A DNA stretch of 5,135 nucleotides from an uncultured Flavobacteriales bacterium (GCA_913059105.1 CAJXRL010000198.1:1-5135); one strand, 5' to 3'; counted from the stretch's first letter, positions 1 through 5,135 are shown. Made by a program: numbers and translations. Notes: generated from the letters alone by a model not told the origin.

Positions 1-45
1 GATTTCTGCCTGTCTCGTGGGCTCGGAGATGTGTATAAGAGACAG
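1..45 (+). other. Nextera i7-side sequencing adapter (artefact, not genomic)
   Basis: This is library adapter left on the contig. Bases 1-3 (GAT) are the end of the P7 flow-cell primer, 4-11 (TTCTGCCT) match the i7 primer barcode of Nextera index 703, 12-26 are the read-2 tail (GTCTCGTGGGCTCGG), and 27-45 are the 19-bp Tn5 mosaic end AGATGTGTATAAGAGACAG. Order and spacing are exactly those of a Nextera adapter. Real DNA begins at 46. The mosaic end must not be read as a natural Tn5 or IS50 end. Confidence 0.99.
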
Positions 46-138
46 ATGTTGATTAATTGCACTATTGAAATTAAATTAGTCCAAACTAAGAATTCAGATA
101 AGGTGACTCAACAGAAGCAAAACCAAGAATGGACTTAA
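46..138 (+). CDS. Possible C-terminal end of an upstream gene (partial, weak)
   Basis: Of the three forward frames, only this one stays open from the first genomic base to a TAA at 136-138. The 30 codons read roughly MLINCTIEIK at the start and QQKQNQEWT at the end. If real, this is the tail of a gene cut off by the adapter, and it would overlap the permease start by 10 bases in another frame, as in tightly packed operons. The first codon happens to be ATG, but that is simply where the insert begins and need not be a start. I recognise no family. A 93-base open frame in AT-rich DNA can easily arise by chance, so this could equally be the permease leader. I see no clear promoter motif in the stretch. 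Confidence 0.2.
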   Translation: MLINCTIEIKLVQTKNSDKVTQQKQNQEWT

Positions 139-1094
139 GTTTATTACTAGAAAACTTAACTAACCCGGCACTACTGTTCTTCGTTCTAGGAATAGTAGCG
201 GTATGTTTAAAGAGTGATTTAGAAATTCCTAAAACCTCTTCCAATTTTATTTCATTGTACCTGCTATTCTCGATTGGTTTCAGAGGTGGACAAGAACTAG
301 CTCACAGCGAACTTTCCGCATCAGTGGTCACAGCCGTTTTAACCGGAATATTATCTGCTATCGTTATTCCAATACTAACTTTTTTCATTCTAAAGAAAAG
401 ACTTGGAATCCCAAATGCCGGAGCTGTAGCAGCAGCATATGGTTCCGTAAGTGCCGTAACTTTTGTGACTACAGTTGCCTTTTTAGAATCGCAAAAAATA
501 GAGTTTGGGGGTCACATGATTGCTATTATGGCAATGATGGAAGCACCTTCTATCATTATGGGAGTTCTATTGGTAAAACTTTTTAGTAAAAATAAAGAAG
601 TAGAAATGTCAATTGGTAAGCTGCTAAAACATTCTTTGGTGAGCGGTAGTGTATTGTTAATAGTTGGAAGTTTAGTAATTGGTTTTATTGCAACTGAACA
701 ACAAGCCGAGGGTATTCGCCCTTTCACTACTGAATTATTTAAAGGATTTTTAGCAGTTTTTTTACTTGATATGGGAATTACAAGTGGCAAAAAATTAAGC
801 GGCCTTTGGAAAAGTGGATTATCCCCTATTCTATTTGCCATCATTACACCACTTGTTAATGGATCACTTATGGCATTATTGAGTAGTTTCTTCTTAGACT
901 CCATGGGAGATCGATTGCTAATCTCTATTCTTGCAGCTAGCGCCTCGTACATTGCTGTGCCCGCAGCTATGAGAATTTCAATACCAAAAGCCAATCCTGG
1001 CCTTTATATTCCAATGGCGCTTGCAGTAACATTTCCTGTGAACATCACTATTGGAATACCAATTTATTATCACATTATTCAATCTTGCTGCTAA
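129..1094 (+). CDS. sbtA: SbtA-family sodium-dependent bicarbonate permease
   Basis: A 321-residue inner-membrane protein of the Sbt_1/DUF897 family, whose cyanobacterial members import bicarbonate with sodium. About ten hydrophobic segments can be picked out (near 13-28, 38-52, 63-87, 97-118, 128-151, 165-187, 203-222, 232-256, 261-280 and 290-316), fitting a five-plus-five inverted repeat. Family motifs are GFRGG (50-54), AAAYGSVSAVTF (101-112), SASYIAVPAAMR (271-282) and IPKANPGLYIP (285-295); the second and third sit at equivalent places in the two halves. It is shorter than the roughly 370-residue cyanobacterial proteins because the loop joining the halves (about 152-165) is very short; there that loop is linked to control by the PII-like protein SbtB, and no sbtB lies nearby. 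In a heterotroph, bicarbonate import would plausibly feed anaplerotic carboxylases or pH balance; that is inference. The ATG at 129 leads straight into the first helix; no Shine-Dalgarno is seen, normal for Bacteroidota. The symbol is given at family level; substrate is not proven. Confidence 0.9.
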   Translation: MDLSLLLENLTNPALLFFVLGIVAVCLKSDLEIPKTSSNFISLYLLFSIGFRGGQELAHSELSASVVTAVLTGILSAIVIPILTFFILKKRLGIPNAGAVAAAYGSVSAVTFVTTVAFLESQKIEFGGHMIAIMAMMEAPSIIMGVLLVKLFSKNKEVEMSIGKLLKHSLVSGSVLLIVGSLVIGFIATEQQAEGIRPFTTELFKGFLAVFLLDMGITSGKKLSGLWKSGLSPILFAIITPLVNGSLMALLSSFFLDSMGDRLLISILAASASYIAVPAAMRISIPKANPGLYIPMALAVTFPVNITIGIPIYYHIIQSCC

Positions 1095-1117
1095 GTTCAG
1101 CTTTAAATCAAAGTATT

Positions 1118-1354
1118 ATGCCTCAAGTTTTACGCCCTAACGCTTTCACAAACGAAGAATCTACACGTAGTGAATTCGGAACTTTCGAACTAAATAAGCA
1201 AGTGGTTGTTTCTCTGTTGACAAGTGTTGTTTTAGGAATTTGGTCAATCGGGTGTCATTTAAATAATGGTCTCTTTTTTAAAGAGGCAGCAATTTGTAGT
1301 TCTATTGTATTTTTCTTGATTTTTATTAAATCAAAAAGTATAAAAAGAGACTAA
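1118..1354 (+). CDS. Small two-helix membrane protein, function unknown
   Basis: A 78-residue protein that I do not recognise. The first 27 residues are polar (PNAFTNEESTRSEFG region), then come a hydrophobic helix at about 28-47 (VVVSLLTSVVLGIWSIG), a short turn with NNG at 49-51, a second helix at about 57-71 (AAICSSIVFFLIFIK) and a basic tail ending KSKSIKRD. By the positive-inside rule the C-terminus should face the cytoplasm, and with two helices so should the N-terminus. The start chosen is the ATG at 1118, 23 bases after the permease stop. The frame is also open upstream to a TTG at 1085, which would overlap the permease by 10 bases and add 11 residues; the ATG is preferred. The tight spacing suggests co-transcription with the permease and perhaps an accessory role, but nothing in the sequence shows this. 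The two-helix pattern and proper stop favour a real gene. Confidence 0.6.
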   Translation: MPQVLRPNAFTNEESTRSEFGTFELNKQVVVSLLTSVVLGIWSIGCHLNNGLFFKEAAICSSIVFFLIFIKSKSIKRD

Positions 1355-1442
1355 GCCAATCAACTCATAGAGCAACAGTTACTATTACATAAAGGGAATT
1401 CACAAAAGAATCTTAATAAAAACCTTTGATTATAACAGTATT

Positions 1443-1460
1443 TTAGCTTGTTAGAGCTAA
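1443..1460. promoter_or_regulatory. Inverted repeat in the desaturase leader (candidate operator or hairpin)
   Basis: Perfect 6-bp arms TTAGCT and AGCTAA flank a 6-base loop (TGTTAG), ending 21 bases before the desaturase ATG. No T-run follows, so it is not a terminator of the preceding gene. AACCTTTG at 1421-1428 is one base off the Bacteroidota -7 consensus TAnnTTTG; if it is the promoter, the repeat would lie in the 5' leader. No clear -33 TTG partner is seen. The site could bind a lipid-responsive regulator or the AraC protein encoded downstream, or mean nothing. Confidence 0.3.
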
Positions 1461-1467
1461 CATTGCA

Positions 1468-1517
1468 CTTAAATTTAAATTATGGCTGAGAAAAAATTCA
1501 AACCCCTTAAATTTAAA
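1468..1517 (+). repeat. Pair of 12-bp direct repeats around the desaturase start
   Basis: CTTAAATTTAAA occurs at 1468-1479, just before the ATG at 1482, and again at 1506-1517 inside codons 9-12, 38 bases apart. Each copy contains the 10-bp palindrome TTAAATTTAA. The inner copy encodes part of the Lys/Phe/Pro-rich N-terminus, so base composition and coding needs may explain it. If functional, it could be a paired protein-binding site or affect mRNA structure at the start codon. Confidence 0.35.
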
Positions 1518-2588
1518 CCAAACAATACTAAAGAATTCGGAATTACTCTTCGCAAAAGAGCTAACGAGTACTTTAAAACCAACAATTTATCTCGTACTGG
1601 CGATTACAGAATATGGATTAAAGTCATTGTCATGCCTTTGATGTATATCGTGCCTTTCCTTTTTATTATTACTGACAATTATGGTGGTAGTATGCTCACA
1701 TTTTATGGTCTGTGGCTATTAATGGGTCTAGGAGTTGCTGGTTGTGGGTTAAGTGTAATGCATGATGCCTGTCATGGTAGCTTATCAAAAAGCAAAAAAG
1801 TAAATGAAATTATTGGAGCCATTACATTGGGTTTTGTATCTGGATCAACTACCAATTGGAAAATTCAACACAACGTTTTGCACCATTCGTATACCAATGT
1901 AGCGGGTTTCGATGAAGATGTTAGCCCAAAAGGAGTAATGCGTTTCTCTCCTCAAGAACCTAGAAAGTCATTTTACCAATATCAAGCCTATTATGCTTGG
2001 TTCTTTTATGGATTAATGACCTTTTTATGGGCAACTGTTAAAGATTTTGGTCAATTATTCCATTTTCGAGATATGGGACTATTAAAGCCTCAAGGGAAAA
2101 CATTTAAAGGACAAATGCTTGCTCTAATTGTAAGAAAAATAGCATATTATGCTATTATTTTAGCTTTACCCCTTTACGTATTGGACGTGCCTTGGTATCA
2201 TATTTTAGGTGCTTGGTTTGCCATGCACTTTTTAGCAGGAATGGTTTTAGCTCTCATATTCCAATCGGGCCACATTACACCAGATACAGAGTTTCCTATC
2301 CCTGACGAAAAAGATCAAGTAGAAGGAGATTTTGCTTTTCACCAATTGGTAACAAGCGCCAATTTTGCTCCAAGTAACAAGATTTTATCATGGTATGTTG
2401 GTGGTTTGAATTATCAAATTGAACATCACCTATTTCCAAATGTTTCTCACGTTCACTTGCCTGCGCTTGCAAAAATTGTAGAAGAAACAGCGCTAGAATT
2501 TGGATTACCTTACAATTCAGAACCTTCGTTTATTGGTGCTATAATAAACCATACTAAGTTTTTGAACCACTTAGGTAAGGCCGCGTAG
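1482..2588 (+). CDS. Membrane fatty-acid (acyl-CoA/acyl-lipid) desaturase, front-end type
   Basis: A 368-residue di-iron integral-membrane desaturase (FA_desaturase family) that puts a cis double bond into a fatty acyl chain using O2 and two electrons. All three histidine boxes are intact: HDACH (94-98), HNVLHH (130-135) and QIEHH (312-316, followed by LFPNV), plus QSGH at 261-264. Hydrophobic stretches near 49-65, 71-92, 110-122, 168-186, 216-234 and 241-262 fit the usual four-helix fold with the iron site facing the cytoplasm. Glutamine opening the third box is typical of front-end (delta-5/delta-6, linoleoyl-CoA-like) enzymes. Unlike eukaryotic front-end desaturases it has no cytochrome b5 domain: the N-terminus is a short basic stretch without HPGG, so electrons must come from a separate donor, probably a ferredoxin. 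Length is normal for bacterial members. Position of the double bond and acyl carrier (CoA, ACP or lipid) cannot be read from sequence. The ATG at 1482 is the only sensible start. It stands 127 bases after the small membrane gene, so probably has its own promoter. Confidence 0.93.
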   Translation: MAEKKFKPLKFKPNNTKEFGITLRKRANEYFKTNNLSRTGDYRIWIKVIVMPLMYIVPFLFIITDNYGGSMLTFYGLWLLMGLGVAGCGLSVMHDACHGSLSKSKKVNEIIGAITLGFVSGSTTNWKIQHNVLHHSYTNVAGFDEDVSPKGVMRFSPQEPRKSFYQYQAYYAWFFYGLMTFLWATVKDFGQLFHFRDMGLLKPQGKTFKGQMLALIVRKIAYYAIILALPLYVLDVPWYHILGAWFAMHFLAGMVLALIFQSGHITPDTEFPIPDEKDQVEGDFAFHQLVTSANFAPSNKILSWYVGGLNYQIEHHLFPNVSHVHLPALAKIVEETALEFGLPYNSEPSFIGAIINHTKFLNHLGKAA

Positions 2589-2680
2589 AGACAGTTTTTC
2601 CATCAATAGTGATTATTTTAATATTAAGTTCAGTAAATGGATGAAATATTAGCTAATTGATTTATTGGTACTTTTTCAAC

Positions 2681-3535
2681 TTGAAAAACATTCCGATACA
2701 TAGCTTTTTAATTGACGATGAATCTAGCATTCCTTTTCAGTTAGTTGAACTTACCAAAGAAGGAAGTTATGACACTTCGATACCACATAGACACAATTAT
2801 TACGAAGTCTTTATTTTTGAAAAAGGCGGTGGAGAACATAATATTGATTTCCAATCATTTTCGATAAAAGATCAGAGTATCCATTTTGTTTCTCCAGGTC
2901 AAGTTCACAATGTGGTGAGAACGGATCAATCTAAAGGTTATGTTATCTTGTTTTCAAGAGATTTCTATCCTTCTGGCCAATCTAGATTACGTGAATTCCC
3001 ATTTTTGAATAATAATTCAGAGAAACCCATTCTAAATCTTAACCTTCAAAATTTCCACATTTTCCAACCTTTAATAGCCAGTATTCTAATTGAGCAAGAC
3101 ACCATTGACTCTTTTGGAAAAGACCTCATTAAATCTTATTTGAATACGTTTCTAATTCACTGTAAAAGGCTATTTAACACTACAATAAATGCTATCACGT
3201 CAAACAATGATAGCGTATCGTTTAATTTTAAGCAGTTAATCGATACGCATTACTTACAAATTCACAACGTTGCTGAATATGCTCATATGCTAAATTGTAG
3301 TGAGAAGCAACTCTCTTCTGCTTCTAAAAAGGAATTGGGTGTTAGCCCCAAAGAATTAATTTATAGCAGAATTATTTTGGAGGCCAAGAGGTTAGTTTTA
3401 TTCACTAATCATTCATTTCAAGAAATTGCATTTTTCTTAAACTACCAAGATGCTTCTCATTTCGCGAAATTCTTTAAGGGTAAAACAGGCTATTCTCCTA
3501 GTTATTTTCGTGAAAATGGAAAAAAATACCTGTAA
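2681..3535 (+). CDS. AraC-family transcriptional regulator with N-terminal cupin domain
   Basis: A DNA-binding activator or repressor of the AraC/XylS family, 284 residues from the start chosen here. The N-terminal half is an AraC_binding cupin: HRHNYYEVFIFEKGGGEH (36-53) and SPGQVH (71-76) are its characteristic strands, expected to bind a small effector, not identifiable from sequence. The C-terminal third (about 185-282) holds two helix-turn-helix motifs: NVAEYAHMLNCSEKQLSS (196-213) and SFQEIAFFLNYQDASHFAKFFK (split as 245-256 and 257-266), ending in the family signature GYSPSYFR (270-277). There is no in-frame ATG before the helix-turn-helix region. TTG at 2681 gives MKNIPIH, which resembles usual AraC starts in Bacteroidota; TTG at 2657 is possible and adds eight residues with an unusual YWYFF run. 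It lies 92 bases after the desaturase and 62 before the secreted-protein gene; either may be its target, but nothing proves it. Confidence 0.9.
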   Translation: MKNIPIHSFLIDDESSIPFQLVELTKEGSYDTSIPHRHNYYEVFIFEKGGGEHNIDFQSFSIKDQSIHFVSPGQVHNVVRTDQSKGYVILFSRDFYPSGQSRLREFPFLNNNSEKPILNLNLQNFHIFQPLIASILIEQDTIDSFGKDLIKSYLNTFLIHCKRLFNTTINAITSNNDSVSFNFKQLIDTHYLQIHNVAEYAHMLNCSEKQLSSASKKELGVSPKELIYSRIILEAKRLVLFTNHSFQEIAFFLNYQDASHFAKFFKGKTGYSPSYFRENGKKYL

Positions 3536-3562
3536 AGGGGCTAAATGTACCTGTGCTTATGG

Positions 3563-3577
3563 TTGAACAATGTTCAA
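3563..3577. promoter_or_regulatory. 15-bp palindrome, candidate operator upstream of the T9SS-sorted protein gene
   Basis: TTGAACA and TGTTCAA form perfect 7-bp arms around one central A, ending 20 bases before the ATG at 3598. A one-base centre is too tight for an RNA hairpin, so a dimeric DNA-binding protein is the more natural reading. CAAATTTG at 3575-3582 overlaps the right arm and is one base off the Bacteroidota -7 element TAnnTTTG, which would suit repression; no -33 partner is clear. AraC proteins usually bind direct rather than inverted repeats, so the neighbouring regulator is not the obvious partner. Confidence 0.4.
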
Positions 3578-3597
3578 ATTTGTTAAAAATATAAGCC

Positions 3598-4884
3598 ATG
3601 AAAAATTATTCCATCATCCTATTATTAACATTCCTTGCCATGAATAGCGCTGCTCAAAATTTAAGTTGGGTAACCTTAACTACGGGAACCACCGAACATA
3701 TCAATGACATGTACTTTCAAAGCCCTGATACTGGTTACATCGTAGGAGATAATTACTTATTTAAGAAAACAACAGATGGAGGTATAACGTGGACTAATTT
3801 AACCGCACCAACCATTGGGGAGAAGTCTGGTAATAACGGTAGAATCATAGGCATAGATCATCACGGAAGTTTCAGCTTTGGTTCTCTTGATTCTGGCTTG
3901 TATTTAACTTGGGAGAAAGGCTATCATGGTGTTTCAACAGCTAATGAGGGATTAAACTACAAGATATTTGGTTATGACGATTCTACTCAATTTTGTTCGA
4001 TAGATGGTTTTTCAATTCTACCGGCTAACGCAGGAAATGGCTATATAAATCTTTATACTTATGGTGAGAATTGCGATGGCAATGCAGTTTTTCACAATTA
4101 CTACGATGGTCCATTTTCGGTTCAACGATCTGAGACTTCTTTATCTTCAAACGTATCACGTTTCACAACTGTTGATGCAGATAGTTTCTCAAGTATCTTT
4201 GGTCATAGCAATGGATATTTATTAAAATACTCGAGTCCATTCTCCGTTCCCGACTCTATATTTTTAGATAATTCTGGGGTTTCGGCAGTAGCATTTGCAG
4301 GAAATAATACTTGGTTTGCGTACACCAATAAAGGTTTTCAGAATATGTATACCTCCATAGATTTAGGAAGGACCTTTGTTATTGACAACAGCTTTAATCC
4401 ACCCGTTTTTCAAAATCCATTTATAAATGAGTTTAGTTTTTTATCGAATGGCATTGGAATAGGTGGCGGAAAGCAGTTTGCCAATAGCGGTGCAATTGTG
4501 GTCAGAGATTCAAATCGATGGGACTTATATTTTACCCAACATCCTATTAATACTGTAAAGCTTTTTGGAAATGGCAAAGCATTTGTAGCAGGGGATAGCG
4601 GTTTATTTATGACAACAACTATTCTTACTTCCTTAAGAGAAGTGAAACGGCAGAACAACAGCTTACAGATTTACCCTAATCCAGTTGATGAATTTCTACA
4701 ATTGAATGGCCTAGAAAATTTTAGCGTTGATAACATTCAAATTTTTGACATTAATGGAAAGTTAATTCAAAATTTTTCGCCATATGCAAGAAGACTTGAC
4801 CTCTCTTTGTATCCAGAAGGAACGTACATTATAAGAGTTCTCACCGAAGGAAAGCAATTCTCACAAAAAATCAATGTTCAATAA
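3598..4884 (+). CDS. Secreted YCF48/BNR-like beta-propeller protein with T9SS type A sorting domain
   Basis: A 428-residue exported protein. Residues 1-19 are a signal peptide (KNY, then the hydrophobic SIILLLTFLAM, then SAA before Q20, a good signal peptidase I site). The region after it resembles the YCF48/sialidase-type propeller: GYIVGDNYLFKKTTDGGITW (46-65) contains an Asp-box (TTDGGITW), SIDLGRTF (253-260) is a degenerate second one, and VAGDSGLFMTT (330-340) looks like a further blade edge. The last ~73 residues are a T9SS type A sorting domain: LQIYPNPVDEFLQL (356-369), IFDINGKLI (382-390), then YPEGTYIIRV (405-414) and KINVQ. In Bacteroidota this domain directs passage through the type IX outer-membrane machinery and is removed, leaving the protein secreted or lipid-anchored on the surface. 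The middle (about 70-240) is not recognised. No enzyme motif is visible, so it may bind or serve structurally. The ATG at 3598 directly precedes the signal peptide. Confidence 0.88.
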   Translation: MKNYSIILLLTFLAMNSAAQNLSWVTLTTGTTEHINDMYFQSPDTGYIVGDNYLFKKTTDGGITWTNLTAPTIGEKSGNNGRIIGIDHHGSFSFGSLDSGLYLTWEKGYHGVSTANEGLNYKIFGYDDSTQFCSIDGFSILPANAGNGYINLYTYGENCDGNAVFHNYYDGPFSVQRSETSLSSNVSRFTTVDADSFSSIFGHSNGYLLKYSSPFSVPDSIFLDNSGVSAVAFAGNNTWFAYTNKGFQNMYTSIDLGRTFVIDNSFNPPVFQNPFINEFSFLSNGIGIGGGKQFANSGAIVVRDSNRWDLYFTQHPINTVKLFGNGKAFVAGDSGLFMTTTILTSLREVKRQNNSLQIYPNPVDEFLQLNGLENFSVDNIQIFDINGKLIQNFSPYARRLDLSLYPEGTYIIRVLTEGKQFSQKINVQ

Positions 4885-4958
4885 ATAACCAAATAGAATA
4901 GAAAATTCCTCTTTTTGAAAGTACAATTAATAAAATCGAAGAATATTTGCTTAACTAA

Positions 4959-4987
4959 AAAGAGGCTGGGTTAACCCCAGCCTCTTT
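4959..4987. terminator. Bidirectional intrinsic terminator between convergent genes
   Basis: Perfect 12-bp arms AAAGAGGCTGGG (4959-4970) and CCCAGCCTCTTT (4976-4987) surround a 5-base loop TTAAC. It lies 74 bases after the stop of the plus-strand secreted-protein gene and 31 bases beyond the stop of the minus-strand fragment. Read on the plus strand, the stem ends in TTT then CC; on the minus strand it ends in five Ts (AAAAA at 4957-4961), so termination may be stronger for the minus-strand gene. Stem, position and T-tracts together make a shared terminator the best explanation. Confidence 0.88.
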
Positions 4988-5018
4988 CCTATTCTAGATA
5001 ATCTAATGGTTAGTTATC

Positions 5019-5087
5019 CTAGTGGTTTATTATTATTTTCTTTAATGCACTTCCAGATTCATTTTTTAATTGAATAAAGTATACTCC
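5019..5087 (-). CDS. C-terminal end of a second T9SS type A sorting-domain protein (partial)
   Basis: The minus strand, read from the last genomic base, gives 22 codons then a TAG at 5019-5021. The peptide begins GVYFIQLKNESG and ends KKIIINH. This is the typical close of a T9SS type A sorting domain, where G-x-Y-x-x-x-(L/V) leads to a turn and then KKIxI; compare GTYIIRVLTEGK and QKINVQ at the end of the neighbouring plus-strand protein. The rest of the gene, including its functional domains and start, lies beyond the adapter at 5088. The piece is too short for automatic gene callers but its frame, stop and position across a shared terminator fit a real convergent gene for an exported or surface protein. 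Codons continuing into 5088-5135 would be adapter and must not be translated. Confidence 0.8.
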   Translation of the reverse strand, partial: GVYFIQLKNESGSALKKIIINH

Positions 5088-5135
5088 CTGTCTCTTATAC
5101 ACATCTGACGCTGCCGACGATCTACTCTGTGTAGA
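5088..5135 (-). other. Nextera i5-side sequencing adapter (artefact, not genomic)
   Basis: Bases 5088-5106 are the mosaic end in reverse (CTGTCTCTTATACACATCT), 5107-5120 (GACGCTGCCGACGA) are the reverse of the read-1 tail, 5121-5128 (TCTACTCT) are the reverse of Nextera i5 barcode 504 (AGAGTAGA), and 5129-5135 (GTGTAGA) begin the reverse of the P5 primer. Real DNA ends at 5087. Confidence 0.99.

Noticed and set aside
27..45. Tn5/IS50 mosaic end, suggesting a transposon at the contig edge (with an inverted partner at 5088-5106)
   Set aside because: The flanking bases are exact Nextera tails, barcodes and flow-cell primer ends, so these are library artefacts and not a composite transposon with terminal inverted repeats.
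512..994. A 160-codon open frame on the minus strand
   Set aside because: It lies wholly inside the permease gene, has no recognisable domain, and the plus-strand gene has clear family motifs across the same span.
1271..1285. CTCTTT-TTT-AAAGAG hairpin, a possible terminator after the permease
   Set aside because: It is inside the small membrane-protein frame, is short and AT-rich, and is not followed by a T-run.
1421..1428. AACCTTTG as a desaturase promoter -7 element
   Set aside because: One mismatch to TAnnTTTG and no -33 TTG at proper spacing; mentioned only as context, not listed as a promoter.
4410..4658. An 82-codon open frame on the minus strand
   Set aside because: It is inside the T9SS-sorted protein gene, has no known motif, and the plus-strand frame is coherent.
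4873..4881. AATGTTCAA repeats the right half of the 3563-3577 palindrome
   Set aside because: It encodes the last residues of the T9SS protein, lacks the other half-site, and a 9-base match in AT-rich DNA is unremarkable.
1482..4884. A desaturase-AraC-secreted protein cluster as a new biological system
   Set aside because: Each family is common and the gene gaps (92 and 62 bases) show no coupling. Nothing in the sequence ties the secreted propeller protein to lipid desaturation.

Overview
This window looks like a short assembled contig from a member of the Bacteroidota, most likely a marine or freshwater flavobacterium-like lineage. Four things point there: visibly AT-rich DNA, no Shine-Dalgarno sequences before the starts, a secreted protein with a type IX secretion (T9SS) type A C-terminal sorting domain plus the tail of a second one, and a cupin/AraC regulator of the kind common in that phylum. 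The genus cannot be told from the sequence.

Both ends are artificial. Bases 1-45 and 5088-5135 are Illumina Nextera adapter, including the 19-bp Tn5 mosaic end, index barcodes and pieces of the flow-cell primers. Genuine insert is therefore 46-5087.

Layout of the insert, left to right: (i) 46-138, an open frame that may be the last codons of an upstream gene; (ii) 129-1094, an SbtA-family (Sbt_1/DUF897) sodium-dependent bicarbonate permease; (iii) 1118-1354, a small two-helix membrane protein of unknown function just behind it; (iv) 1482-2588, a membrane fatty-acid desaturase with all three histidine boxes and a front-end type QIEHH third box; (v) 2681-3535, an AraC-family regulator that must use a non-ATG start; (vi) 3598-4884, a secreted YCF48/BNR-like beta-propeller protein with a T9SS sorting domain; (vii) 4959-4987, a strong stem-loop that looks like a shared bidirectional terminator; (viii) 5019-5087 on the minus strand, the last 22 codons of another T9SS-sorted protein, cut off by the adapter. 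The five main genes point the same way and the last fragment converges on them. No gene-free stretch exceeds 300 bases; the largest gap is 127 bases, before the desaturase.

The permease and small membrane protein may form a two-gene unit. The desaturase and AraC gene may be functionally linked (membrane-lipid adjustment and its regulator), but only adjacency supports this. I see no mobile element, CRISPR array, RNA gene or defence system, and no convincing new multi-gene system. The most solid unexpected observations are the adapter ends, the truncated convergent T9SS gene with its shared terminator, the missing ATG of the AraC gene, and short palindromes upstream of two genes.
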